The notes: generated from the letters alone by a model not told the origin. DNA of 64,000 nucleotides from Rhyzopertha dominica (GCA_025024175.1 QCXZ01000064.1:14384001-14448000); one strand, 5' to 3'. Counted from the first letter of the stretch, positions 50,937-62,347 are shown. A program made the numbers and translations.

Positions 50937-52350
50937 CACTTGAGTAGGGATGTGTCGTTCCAAGTGGAACGGTTACTTTGGAACGTTACCTTGTAGGAAC
51001 GTTATGGAACGTTACTCGGATCCGCGGTAACGCGTTACTCAGGAACGAATGTTCTGCCACGTTTTTAAAGAGAACGGTTGCGTATTGAGGTAACTAATAC
51101 AGTATGGTCTCATATCGATTGTCGCTGTTCTTCGCGTCAAATGAAACGAACTTCGTCTGTTTGAGTATCGTTACCAATCATGTTCCTAAAACCCGACTTC
51201 CCGATCACACCTAATAACACTCGACGCTACGTGTTACCGCGAGTTCCGCGTTTCAAAATAATGAATCGTCCTTTTTGGAACGTAAATGTACGAATATCTA
51301 ATACGTTTTCCAACCTCCAGTACAATAGAAATGGAATAACTAATGCATTGTAATTGTATCGAGTAAATTAACTGTTGTTGAAAAAACTTAAAACGAACGA
51401 AATTAGTAGTTTTAATTGCTAGATTCTGTTCGTCTGATCGTATAAATGTGTATTAGGATAAATAAAGTATTACTAACTGAATTAAATCAATAGGAGTAAA
51501 TGAAATAAATTTATTTTTCAACCTCGCAAAACAAATATTTTTTACCTTCATGTTACTACTACTACAAAGTTGAAAGATAATTAATAAGTAAAAAAATAAA
51601 TACTACATAATAAAAACAGTAATATATATAACGAATTAACGATCTTCCAATTTTGTAGTCACTTATATGAAACAAAAGAAAAACTATATGTATAAAAGAA
51701 TATCATATGTGTATTATAAGCTCAAAATATTCTGAAAATCTTTAAAAAATAAACTCACTGATCACATACATATTTGTTATACTGAACAAATAATAACTGC
51801 TTAAGCTTTGAAGCACTTAATCTGCTTCTGCGATCGGTCAAAATTTGTCCTGTTTTTGAAAAGAGCCTTTCGCATGGCACGGATGTTGCTACTGGTATAA
51901 AAGACGTTTTTACAAGTTTTTACAATACTGTGTTTCTATTGGATTTAAGCCGAGAGGGTTGGTAGTGGGGGGGGGGATATCGGTTAAAATTTTAAAAGCG
52001 CTGTTTAAGTAGATAAACAGAAAATTCGTATGGCAAAGTTGAAACGAAAAAAGTAACGCGAATCTGCATTATCGGATCTGCTTTGCCAAAACAGAAAAAG
52101 TATGGTATATATATATTGTATATTCTCCATTAACGCTAGTTCACCATCGGCAGGTGTACACGAAGGGGAACGAGCAGTTCCGACAATACCGCATAATAGT
52201 TATAATAGCAAAGGAATAAAGGAAACGTACAGCGACGCGCCGCACCGCATCGTTCCACAGTAACGGTTACTTAGGAACGTTCTTCTTAAGGAACGATAAC
52301 GTTTGGAACGTTCCCGACGAGGAACCGTTTTTCCCATTCCTACACTTGAG
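50937..52350. mobile_element. hAT element (deletion derivative) with perfect 8-bp target duplication
   Basis: The 8-bp target duplication CACTTGAG is perfect (50937-50944 and 52343-52350). The element runs 50945-52342 (1398 bp), begins TAGGGATGTG and ends, read inward, TAGGAATGGG. Both ends carry many GGAACGTT/AACGTTCC motifs in subterminal position, as transposase binding sites often are. A transposase C-terminal piece survives on the minus strand. An 8-bp duplication, TAGGG-type ends and an hAT dimerisation motif agree with one another. A poly-G tract is at 51967-51975. Confidence 0.92.
51775..51905 (-). pseudogene. hAT transposase C-terminal dimerisation domain
   Basis: The minus strand reads PVATSVPCERLFSKTGQIL then TDRRSRLSASKLKQLLFVQY and ends at a stop shortly after. 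This is the hAT dimerisation signature (family: 'PATSVPSERLFS.AG.I.TD.R.RLS...V..LLFL'). It is open through the motif. The catalytic RNase-H-like domain upstream is not recognisable, so the element cannot encode a full transposase. Confidence 0.88.
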
Positions 52351-53396
52351 TACAGTGACAGCTGAGCTGAATTGCTGAATCATCTGTAAACGCGTTTTTT
52401 ATGTGTTGTGTTTGTTTTTTTGTTTATCGTTCGTTGTTCATGCGTTAATTAAGCATCATCAAACACAAACACAACAAATCCAACACCGGCACAAGATGAT
52501 AACGTTTAGAAAACCACGTGTGTTTACAATCAGCTTGTCTGACGCCCGACATCAGAGCATCAGACCGTGATTTGACAGACACGAGGAAATGCAAAGTAAC
52601 ACTGTTGCCAAGTTGCATATTTCCGTTTTCAGTTAAGTCGTCACATCCTTTGGAGGGCGTTTAAAAATAGTTCAACTTTGACTTGAATATTCACGAACTT
52701 AAATACATTTTTATACTAACCAAAATATAGAATTATTTGCATATGTTACAATTAGTAACGAAACTATATTGAATTCCGTAATTTTTACTTCACTGAAATA
52801 CCCAATTGTGAGGTTATAACTACAGCAAGCCGGTTAAATTATACTGTGATGGACTAAAAGATATTTTTAGCCTGCCTCAATGGTAAAATTCACAGTTAGG
52901 ATCTGTATTATGTAGCACTGACGTTAGCTGCAGTACCCTGTATTGTATGAGGAAGAAAAACAGCTAAATTGTGATGGTGCAATGCTAGTTACAAAAGAAG
53001 TAGGTACACCATTAAAATATATAAGAATACCGAGATTGACTGCGAAGGCTTTCAAATTTGCGGAAAATAATTGAATTTATAAAGCCATGTCTGAAAATCG
53101 GTGACCGCAACAAGAAGGGGTTATGTCGGACGTAGATGTGTCTATTAAAGTAACGTGCAGTTTCGTACAAGCAAATTACATCACATACCTTTCAAATCAA
53201 AATAGAACTGTAAATTGTTGGAAAATCTTTATGAAACCATTAATTTCGTGGCTATAAATTGATCCGCAACCTTCAGTGCAGTAAACTGTGTATATTGTAG
53301 CTTGGCAGCTGTTACAAAAAGGCGGCACAGAGAATTCACAAATCAACGCCGCCCGTGTTGCACGAATCATTTATAAAAACCCCGTATAAATTCTGT

Positions 53397-54732
53397 GGGA
53401 TCTAATCCCACAAACTTGTATCCCAAAGAAGTGCCGCACTGAAATGTAATTTATGATGATCCATAATATATTCTGCATTGTAAAAGCACATTTCTTCTCA
53501 AGCTCCAAAATTCTAAGTTGCTAAGTCATTTCTTACACCTTATCTTGCTTTCCATTGCACTTAAGATAGCCTTACACAAGACGCGTCATACACATTTACA
53601 GATTCGTCTACTAAATATGCAGTGAATATGAGCATCACCTTATAATCAAACGTCCTATTTTGAGACTGTACGTCTTTAATACACAAAACAGCCGACAACT
53701 TAAACTCCACTTTATGCGTATAATGAAACGACCCTCAGGAGGAACATATCAGGACAGGCGGCCTAAGTGTTCGCTCGACCCTTGGAATCCTCATGCCCGC
53801 AGGCAATCACTACACCCTCCCCATACGGAAGGAAATTGATGGCCGACTCAATTTCAAACCCCATCGATGAGGGCTTGCCATACGCAATCGAGATGTCATG
53901 ACCCGGTGACAAAACGAGGAAATATGGATATCGAGTACCAAACGGCGTATCTTCATCAGATGTGGGATGAGTGGATAGCGCAGGTTTGATTTCGACTCAT
54001 TGAAGTATTTTTAATATAGCTACAAATGTTTATTTATTAATCAGAAGACATGGAGTTTACCATGCAACTGCAACATCAAAAAACTGAACGTCCTACATGG
54101 TTCTTTAGTATTAGACATGCTCAAGATGGTGTTCAGGTATTGTGTATGCACACCTAGCAGAACTTTTTAGAGTACAATAATTCATCAATTATTTTCAAAA
54201 GTTGAAATGTGTGTGCTACTTGAGGGAGTTATTCTCGAAATTGTCACTGGTAGGTGCTACTTTTTGCATGTCAAAGAGACAATACATGCAGTCTTTGCCT
54301 GTAACGCCAAAAGTTCGACAAGGGGCACATGCTGACACCTATCCTTTCTTGTTTCCTATTCTGAAAGCTACTTATATATACAGATGACTTGAGATGTTTT
54401 AACTTTTCGAACATCCAGTGTAACTAAATAATCCAATATTTCTAACAAGTGAGGTTGAGCATTCGTAAATTAACGGTATTAAAGCTATCTACCAACCATA
54501 AATGCTTAAATACAATTAGTATTGGTATTCAGGTTAATATTTTTCACAAGCCACCCTGTGTGCATCTTAATAAATACACTGTTACTTTGTTAATTTTTCT
54601 AGCAGTTCATTGAAGTTATCATAACCTCCTTTTTAAACCATAGTTTAGTGTCGCAAATAAATCTTGACTGATTTCTATTGACGCTCATACCTTGATTGCT
54701 ATAATAGCTAAAAATTGCTGCAAATTGAATCA
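53397..54732. other. No recognisable gene; GC-richer patch
   Basis: At 53740-53960 there is a markedly GC-richer stretch that matches nothing I recognise. The rest is AT-rich. Confidence 0.4.
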
Positions 54733-55000
54733 ATACTTCCACATCCAATTGTCAAATGACATTTACGTTTTTGTTTCTTATACTATACGATTGGTAATCA
54801 GGTTTTGAGCATTTTTTCTCTCTACACATTTTTTCTAATACAGTCTTCGTAATATTAGACACACAGACAAGAAATTTGTTTTTGCTCAAATTTTGGTTTT
54901 TTTTTGCGTTTTCGACCATTTTAAAGCGAATGAGCAAATAAAAATTTTTAAAATTTTTTTCGCTATACAATGCTTCCCATCCGTTGGATGTGGAAGTAAT
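54733..55000. mobile_element. Short MITE with ACTTCCACATCCAA termini
   Basis: ATACTTCCACATCCAA at 54733-54748 is inverted at 54984-55000 (TTGGATGTGGAAGTAAT), giving a 268-bp unit with ends next to TA. The 72-codon minus ORF inside is not recognisable and is probably incidental. Confidence 0.65.
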
Positions 55001-55356
55001 AACGTTTTCTTTTTTTCTTAATTAAATTTTACGAAGTATGACATTTGTTTTTTTTTCTGTGTGTTAAATATAGCGTAGCAAATAGGGTACCAGTGCCAAT
55101 AGGTCAATTGAATAAAATAAAAAGAGATAAATTTTCCTTGCCGCACTAAGCTATGTTCGAAAAAAGGAATTGTTGACTCCAGCTTTAGTTTTTAGCGCAA
55201 CCCACTCAAGGGAGCCCTTACACATATACTCGGCGTCCGTCCGACCTAAGCATGATATCGAGCTTGAGGTTTCGATAGATGGTTTCTTATCGTCTGTAGG
55301 GTCATAGGATGCTGCCCTGGGTCAAAACATCCATCTTTCATACAAAATTTAATATG

Positions 55357-56411
55357 CAGGGTGTCCCATTTTCGTTGTAATTGTAGGGTATCTTGGTAAC
55401 TATTAATGCTAGAGGGTTGCGGTTTCGACATTACTTTTTTGTTCCGAGTTCAGCTGTACCGTCGCCATTTTTATATCGTCTTTTGTTTTAAAGCCATAGC
55501 CAACTTTTGGAAAATGTAAAATTTTTCCAACTCTCACTTTCTCGCTTGGGTATGTAGATACAGAAAAACTGTCGACATTTTTTATAGATAGTTTTATTTT
55601 GCATTCAGTGGCGTACACCGTACACCATAGTTGGCTTTGCTATAGTTGAAAAGGCCTATTTTTTCTGATTAAAAATGTATACATTGTTAGGTTTATTTTT
55701 ACTAATTCAGGAATTATTCAAATTTTTTAAAATAATTTAATCATATTTTACGAGGCAATGGAATACGAAAACACACGATATAATTTATATTATTAAGTAA
55801 AACAAAAATAATATGTGCATATTTGGATACATACATAAGAAAGAGCGCTAATGCATTTTTATCGTTAATCTAGGAGGCCATGTAACTAATGAAAATGATT
55901 GTTTATTTGGAGATAAGTACCTATGCATTGTTTATCATCAAGTATTTACATCCATTTTAGCGAAAAACGTAAAATCTCATTAAATTATTACAAGAACATA
56001 ATCAGTAAACATAAAAATAACAATGTATACATTTTCTTAATCAGATAAAATAGTTCTTTTCAAACATATCAAACCCAACTATGGTTTCAATTAAAAAAAT
56101 CAAGTTTGTGTTATATCTCTAAAATGTGACCCCCTAAAAAATTCTGTGTACGCCACTGTATTCAGGTTAAAAAATATCTATTAAAATGTCTCAACAGTTT
56201 TTTTTTGTATCCACATAGCCAATTGAGAACTGAAGAAATGTTACATTTTTGAAAAGTTGGCTATGGCTTTAAAACAAAAGACGATACAAAAATGTTGATG
56301 GTGCAGCTCAACTCACAACAAAAAAATAATACTGTAATGTCGAAACCGCAACGCTCTAGCATTAATAGTTACCGAGATACCCTACAATTACAACGAAAAT
56401 GGGACACCCTG
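55357..56411. mobile_element. Long-TIR element (CAGGGTGTCCC), arms about 400 bp
   Basis: The left terminus CAGGGTGTCCCATTTTCGTT at 55357 is mirrored at 56411 (AACGAAAATGGGACACCCTG), followed by TA. The arms stay alignable far inward: GGTTGCGGTTTCGACATTAC, ATCGTCTTTTGTTTTAAAGC, GTGGCGTACAC, and AAATGTATACATTGTTA near 55680 with its inverse near 56020. About 400 bp on each side thus pair, with roughly 250 bp between. No transposase. A transcript would form a long double-stranded hairpin. Confidence 0.88.
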
Positions 56412-56420
56412 TACACTGCA

Positions 56421-56810
56421 TCATGGGTGTCATTGATTCCTGATTTTGTTGTCGAGTATGATAGTGCACGCATGTCAGGTGTTGATTGAGGCTATGCGTG
56501 CACCACAGTGCCTAAATGTGCAAAAATTCAATTTACTGATTGAAAGTAATTTTTGATGTTGAGTATGTTGGTATATCCAAAATTTGGATTGAGATTATGA
56601 AGGACATACACCGTGGTGACAAAAGTAGATATTGTTCATGGGTGTCATTGGAGGGAATCTGATCATGTAGAATTATAGGTGCAAAAATTTGATTTTGCTT
56701 TCCGGGAGTTGTTGAATGTATTTTTTGGTGCTGAGTATGATTGTATATGTTAAATATAGATAAAAGCTAGTGCGGACGTGCACCATGGTATTTACGACAT
56801 GATACTAAAT
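56421..56810. repeat. Degenerate tandem repeat, unit about 170-215 bp
   Basis: TCATGGGTGTCATTG occurs at about 56423 and 56636. GTGCAAAAATT occurs at about 56518 and 56689. Blocks like TTGAGTATG and CACC(G/A)TGGT recur in the same order. Roughly two diverged units lie directly after the long-TIR element. Confidence 0.5.
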
Positions 56811-56811
56811 A

Positions 56812-58689
56812 CTGATCTGTGACCTGTTGCGCCAGTAACATACAGGTATATTGGGTTTTGATTAACTATTATTCTGTAGTCTTCATTCTGGGAACCTATC
56901 TTGAGCAAACATTTCGTTAATACAGACATTTGTACTGTTTGTGACACTTCATGTTGGTTTGAATAGTCAAAGTTTTCGAACGTCTCGCGTGCGGTAAATT
57001 TTTGACCGTTATGAGGCCCTCGTTAAATTTCCTACATCGTCAGCACCTCGGTTTCTTTGACAGAGTGTATTCTTTATATCGTACTTGAAGTATTTGCAAC
57101 ATAGTACTTAGTTTGATACTCTCGTTCACAAGAAATCTAACTATTAGGTATGCCTGTAGTGAAAAGGAAACATCAACTGCCTGCTCTACCGTTTTAACAA
57201 TTACTAAATAAAAACAATTGAAGTGACTTTTACATGCACTTATTGTGTTTAGTACACTCAAACACAAAAACTTGTTTAAAACTCATGATTGGGATGGGAA
57301 TCAGTCTTTTTCATGTAAGCATCAGCGGAAGGAGAGAATCAATGCAAAAACGTTATTTAAATCTAACATACCCTTACTAAATCCCCTAGACAAAAAATGT
57401 ACAGCTTACCAAAAATGTATAAAAACTATATTATGTAGCTGCACACTTATGAAAATGGATGTTGTATCTATGACAATCTACTCCTCAAAAGCTAGTTTAG
57501 GAATCGGTGTCTTTTTTTTTTTCTAAACTGAAGTTATGTTACCAGCACTGGAACTGTTTTCAGCCCGAAAAAAGTTTATTATACATAAAGCAAAATTTTA
57601 TTTCGGTAACTTTTAATCGCATTAGAACCATAAACTTGCCTTGTTTTTCCTTTGACGTTATCATTAAAGAGTTAATGCAATGTATACCCGTCGTTAATCT
57701 AAAATTACTTGAATGAGACGTAAAACGTGCATGCGAAACCACTGCACTGAAAACTGGCTGTTACAGACCATGTTAAGCATATGTAAATTGCAAGCACTGC
57801 AATGCAGTTGTCACGCCTTCTCCATCAATAGGAAGAAGCAATAATTGTTGCTAGCGTGGAAGCTTGCGCTTTTGATAAAAGCCTATTTGTCTTCACAAAG
57901 GGACCAGCCGTTAATTTTCGACCCAAATGAAAAATTTGATCAACCTCCTGGAATTCGTGGAAGCTAAAATTATACGGTAAAAATAGGCGGCACTAGAGCG
58001 TATTGTGGATCTGGCGAAGCACGGAGAAAAAAGCTTCTAGGATAATTGCAGCATTCGCTATTTAAATAGTCACAGTGATGAATTTCCAAGCCTTGATTTA
58101 TGGGGCAAATCTAGTAGACGCCTGTTAAGCTTCGGATGGAATAATTTGTTGGAAATTGCGAAATGAACTAAAGTTCTGGAGCTAATTATTAGATTGAAGC
58201 TAAAATTTATATAGCTACAGAACACTTTGTACGAGTAAAAGCCTCTCATTCGATATCGTTAGGAATTTGAGGTATTCCTTTTCAGTTGTAAAGCCAAGAG
58301 ACTCTTATTTCCCTTGGGCTTGAATTTAGTTTGTCAGGTTAGGTTACCTGAAATAAGAGTAAATAAGAGTAGCGCAAATAATACTTGAACAATTCACAAT
58401 TTGAATTAAGACCGTGGTATGAAGACCTGAATATGGTTTTCTACTCCTCCAAATTTAGTACTTATTATTAAAGTAACCAAAATGCCCATAGTTATTTTGG
58501 CTACTCTTCGCGAGTACTGGAATTTATTATTAATCCATTCGAATAAAATAACATCCAGGGATTTTTAGTAATAAGGGGTTTCAATTTTAATTGGGTCTTT
58601 GCAATAAAATAAAACAAATTGTGTATATAGGTCACCTTGCTTTAAAAATTATATCTATGATGTTCTCACATAAAAAATGGCTTAATTTC
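56812..58689. other. No recognisable gene
   Basis: AT-rich; ORFs up to 93 codons with no recognisable family. Confidence 0.45.
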
Positions 58690-58960
58690 ACTATGTACGG
58701 GAATGATGCTGGTTTTTAGGGCAACAGTTTTCTGAGGTTTGTCAGCATAGACTCAAGACATTGAGCATCCTCACAAAAGTAGATCCAGTTGGTGTTAGAT
58801 CACAAGACCGCGGATGGCAGTTAACGTCGTCATTTTGCGATATAACGGAACGAAAATAAATCACTGTTTTCTGTGAACATGACATTTGTGTCATACTGCT
58901 GCACCAAACCTTTTCAGAATGCAGTGGTGCCTCATGTATTCCTGCCAATGAAAGAGAAAT
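58690..58960 (-). pseudogene. mariner-like transposase relic, C-terminal fragment
   Basis: The minus strand reads SVISQNDDVNCHPRSCDLTP (family: 'R.GDVNWPPRSCDLTPLDFFLWG'), then in another frame VYADKPQKTVALKTSI (family: VYADKPQT...L..NI). This is the third catalytic Asp region of the same transposase type found at 22.5-24.4 kb. Frameshifted and missing the FLWG motif, with no upstream half nearby. Confidence 0.7.
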
Positions 58961-59991
58961 GTGCCAATGAATACACGGCGTTGTCCGTGGACGTCGGACT
59001 TTATCCCTAGAGTTTAAGGCACCTTTATGTGTCTGAAAAACACTTGATCTCTAGTGTATTAATAGTGTTACGCATATTTAGTATTCAGCGGTTTTTAAAT
59101 GTCAATATACACGGTTTCTTTAAATGACTCATGCAACCACCCGCTTATGGTATTGAAATTATCGATTAAATCAATTTTCCGCCTCTCAGGTAATTGAACA
59201 GAACCAGTCCTTTGACAGATACTTGTCATCTGTCGATTGTGCAATTACTTAATATCATTTTAATGCGAGAAAACGCGTGTGGGTGTGTATTTTCAACATA
59301 ATGCTGTAGTGTTTTGTGAGATAGTTAACTTTAAGAATGGAGAATGCTCAGCTGTGGTGTGACACGGTTTCGTATAACTTTTAGGTTATGGATCGTAGTT
59401 ATGACGTTGTGAAGTTGTAAGTACAGTAAGCCTGTTAAATTGTACCGTGATGGACTAAAAAAACGTTTTTAGCCTGCCACAATGGTAAATTTCACAGTTG
59501 CTTAGGATCAAAACTAAGGCGCAGCCATGTCAGATGGTTGGTGACCACAACAAAAGGATGTTATGACTAACGTACTTGTGTATAATAAAGTAATGTTTTG
59601 TAGTTAAAAAAAATTTAAAAATAAATTACTGTATATTGTACTTACTGTAGCTTGACAGCAGTTAGAAAAGGCTGTACAATACAGAATTGGGTGTGTTCAC
59701 TAGTTATAAAATACAAACTTTTATACATTAAAAAAGAGTACTTAATTAATTAAGTGTGTATCTGCATCCATAACGCTGCAAAAAAATTTTTAACCAAAAT
59801 AAATTGTTTACAACTTCTTAGTGCGCAACGTGGCAAAAACGCAGCTTTAAGCCACGCTCAGATTGACTAGGACCGGCTGTGACGTATCACCCGATGTAAA
59901 CAAGATAGTGTCTGCTATTTTCCGTATTTAGTTTGCGTTATTGGTTATGTTTGAGAGTGTTTTCGTTTGTTTTTTTTATAAATTCAACAAT

Positions 59992-60364
59992 ATGTCGTCG
60001 GAATGCTTTGTTAAAGCGTCTTCGAACATTTTGACGACTGTAGATATGTTTATAGTCACCGAATTTATGAAGAACGACCTACGTTTTAATGCTGCAGAAA
60101 TCAAAGGCACTAAAGCAGCAGTATAAGTAATTAATAAAGCAGCTTAATCTTCAATTTAATACATTATGGATCATTGATATTTTGAACGAAATGCATCTTT
60201 TTTCTAGTACAAGTCGTGAGCAACACGGAGATGCAGCTATACGTTATTTTCAGGTGAAGCGAGAGGGGCCCATATGTATACTGCAGTCCAAGATATGCCC
60301 GGAAGACAAAGTTCGTGCAAAAAATTATGCAGCTACTCTTAAGTCTCTCTTAAGTAAAAAGTAG
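59992..60364 (+). pseudogene. Fragment resembling insect SWIM/YqaJ-type protein, two putative exons
   Basis: First open part (ATG at 59992): MSSECFVKASSNIL then TTVDMFIVTEFMKNDLRFNA, AEIKGTKAA, up to 60120. Second part (60208-60364): SREQHGDAAIRYFQVKREG, PICILQSKICPEDKVRAKNY, AATL, ending at a stop. From memory, this pattern ('..VD.FMV.EFFK.D.RF....KG.K....RE.YGD.AIGYVQVKR.G..C....K..PEH.V..K.Y') opens a family of insect proteins that go on to a SWIM-like zinc finger and a YqaJ (lambda-exonuclease-like) domain; those parts are absent here. Between the parts is a plausible intron (GTATAAGT at 60121, pyrimidine tract and AG at 60206-60207), but the two frames do not join in phase, consistent with decay. 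Confidence 0.6.
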
Positions 60365-60565
60365 ATTTTGTCTTGGTCATACCCCTTCTGGTTGCTTTAA
60401 ACCATCTCCGTTTGCGTTCGTAGTCTCCGGGTACACTTACGAATGTTTTGTTGAGACTATTGACGGATGTATTTGAAATTTGGACACTTTGGCACAATGC
60501 ACCATCTGCTGTTAGCTTCTGGTTTGTACATGCTTAAACATTCTCCCAGTTGTTAGGAGGAGTCC
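60365..60565 (-). pseudogene. THAP-like zinc finger fragment
   Basis: In two minus frames: RWCIVPKCPN (with C-x4-C), then after a shift TSVNSLNKTFVSVPGDYERK and RRWFKATRRGMTKTK. This resembles the start of THAP-like C2CH fingers in insect transposon proteins (pattern 'C..P.C.....P.KTF..VP.D..RR.RW..A..R......K...CCEDHF'). The final Cys/His pair is lost where the plus-strand fragment begins. It is transcribed away from the right terminus and converges on the plus-strand fragment. Confidence 0.55.
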
Positions 60566-61648
60566 GTTAAAAGCAAGAAAACAACTCGTTTCACTCGGCA
60601 CAAGCAAAGGCACGTAGGCACGTAGGTAACATAACCTATATTCTTTGTTTACATCGGGTGCTACGTCACACCGTCTCCATCCCGGGACACTGCGTTTGTG
60701 TGGTCAATTTATATATTTGAACTTCAGAACGGTTTTTTTTCGAAAACTGGTGCTAGAAAAATTTTGAAATTTTTAGGACGTAACAAGGATGCTCCAAATA
60801 TCATATGGCATGATTTCTAAAAAACGTGAAAACACCCAATTAAGAAATCACCGCCTTTCTCGTTGCATAAATCATTCATAGAGAACTCTGTATAACGTGC
60901 CTATGGAAGCAATTTAAATATTAGCCTGCAACCGTCTTGGAACTTTATCATAAGTAGTTTCAGATACACTATATTCTCTAATGCATCAACCGTGCAATAA
61001 TAAATAAACTTCAGCTCAACTCACAGACCTAAATATGAAATCTACAAATGTTACCAATATCTGAATTGCAGCATAATACATGGTTCGATCCTTAGTTTAA
61101 TGTGATATATGGTATTACCAGACTGTTTGTGAAGAGTGAAATATGTTTACTTACTGAAAAGCTCGATACGCCCGCCTGATAAAAACAACATCAAATAAAA
61201 TCCGTGAATTCGGGCAGTCGCCCAGGATTATTATTTAGCGCTTTCATAGCAGTCTGCGTTTAGGAATGACGGCGCCAAATTAACTTGGTCGTTTCCAAGA
61301 ATTAATTCTGTTATAAAGCGACACGAAGAAAACGGTAGGGACCGCTAACTGGCTTAACTTTTTGCTTGTTCAACAAAATGAGTCAGAAAATCGGCTGTGT
61401 AAATTGATTGCATTAGCTATGCTGAAATACGAGATTATTTTAGAGCCTGCTTTATATTTATTTTACACAGAAATCTATTTATCCATTTAATGTTTGCTTT
61501 GTATAGACTATGACGAAGTCACTTTGATTGCCTCAATTTCTAGAAGAGTTAATTAACGAGAAGGTTATAGGGGGGAACTAAACGAAGCTAAAGATTTCCT
61601 ACTGACAGATCTAAACGAACTTTCGAGGTTAGCTGGTTACAAAGTCAA

Positions 61649-62347
61649 GTGATAACTAAGGTGACCAATTTCCCAAACCAGAAAATCCGGACGCCTTCAT
61701 GGTTTTATTTATAATATAGGATAAAGAGAGATGGCCACTTGGCCAGGCATTAGGTTATGCCGGCTACACAATTGCGTGCTGACACCACATGACTAAATAC
61801 CTAGACCTAGAAGTTTAATGTAATAAGATTTTGTGATAATTGATCCTCGAGCATGTAGGGCCGGACGCATGCGCAGTAAAGATTATAATATGGAAACGTC
61901 ATGGCAACAGTACAACAAACAACAGGACCTGTCGCACATTTGGCTAATCACCACTCTCTTTGTCACACCAGCAAGTTACCGCGCAGACTCGTTGCCCTAC
62001 GAACGAGCAATATGGCGACTTACAGGTCGTTATAATATTTTCTCGCGCATGCCATAACAATTAGCCGTCTACATAATTATATGAGATGTCTGTGGTTGAC
62101 ATATTTTAATGTGACACATTCAACTATGAAGTTAGCTACGCCTGACTGCATGAAAAGACCACTGGCAACAATGAAAAAATAAAATACCATGTGCACATTT
62201 TTAGCTCAAACTATAAAAAACCGAACAAATCCAAACAAAATTTTGAAAATCCGGACAAATCCAGATACCATATTAAGTACGGACTCATAAACAAAAATAC
62301 AAACCTGTCCGGGCTAAATCCGGACGGTCGGTCACCTTACTGATAAC
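61649..62347. mobile_element. hAT-type MITE with TAAGGTGACC termini
   Basis: The element spans 61657-62339 (683 bp). It begins TAAGGTGACCAATTTCCC and ends, read inward, TAAGGTGACCGACCGTCC. Flanking 8-bp repeats are GTGATAAC (61649-61656) and CTGATAAC (62340-62347), matching at 7 of 8. Subterminal AAATCCGGAC repeats occur near the right end and AATCCGGACG near the left. The 8-bp duplication and the GGTGACC-type end fit hAT. No transposase. Confidence 0.88.

Larger units (their letters stand above)
50472..53384. mobile_element. TIR element B (CAGGGTTTCT family) with nested hAT
   Basis: The left terminus is CAGGGTTTCTATAAATAATT after TA (50470-50471). The right terminus, read inward, is CGGGGTTTTTATAAATGATT before TA (53385-53386). 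It lies opposite to element A: the GGCGGCGTTGATTT end is at the right. Without the nested hAT (50945-52342) it is about 1.5 kb. Blocks shared with A and C include GGCGGCGTTGATTT, GCTGCCAAGCTA, ATCACAGTATAATTTAACCG and GCTGTAGTGTTTTGTA. TIRs with TA duplication suggest a Tc1/mariner-type non-autonomous element, but no transposase is present to prove it. Confidence 0.8.
48183..53396. mobile_element. TIR element A (CAGGGTTTCT family) with nested insertions
   Basis: The left end is TA-CAGGGTTTCTGATCACGC followed by GGGCGGCGTTGATTTCTGAA. Sequence homologous to element B continues in pieces (48183-48317, 49330-49657, 50351-50470). The right terminal repeat is cut at GCATCAATCATTTA-TA by element B and appears to resume at 53385 (TATAAATTCTG, for TAGAAACCCTG). 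Three insertions interrupt it: a MULE-like element, an inverted-repeat element and element B. It has no coding capacity of its own that I can see. Confidence 0.75.
59689..60837. mobile_element. TIR element carrying two convergent gene fragments
   Basis: An insertion in element C with 4-bp AATT duplications (59685-59688 and 60838-60841). The termini are GGGTGTGTTCAC at the left and, inward from the right, GGGTGTTTTCAC. The inverted similarity extends about 200 bp, through GCATCC, AAACGCAG and the strongly conserved GACGTA.CACCCGATGTAAACAA block (59881-59912; inverted 60646-60669). A plus-strand gene fragment starts just inside the left arm and a minus-strand fragment just inside the right. They meet near 60365. 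Most likely an internally deleted copy of a larger two-gene DNA transposon; the superfamily is not certain. Confidence 0.8.
59110..60890. mobile_element. TIR element C (CAGGGTTTCT family), interrupted
   Basis: The left terminus is CACGGTTTCTTTAAATGACT after TA (59108-59109). The right terminus, read inward, is CAGAGTTCTCTATGAATGAT before TA (60891-60892). Internal blocks match element B in the same orientation (GCTGTAGTGTTTTGTGAG, GTATAACTTTTAGG, ACCGTGATGGACTAAAA). The match to B near its right end breaks at AATT (59685-59688) and resumes at 60838, where a 1149-bp element has inserted. Without that insertion C is about 0.63 kb. Confidence 0.78.

Noticed and set aside
60121..60207. Functional intron between the two SWIM/YqaJ-like parts
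   Set aside because: Splice sites look good but the two reading frames are out of phase across them, so a working splice cannot be claimed.
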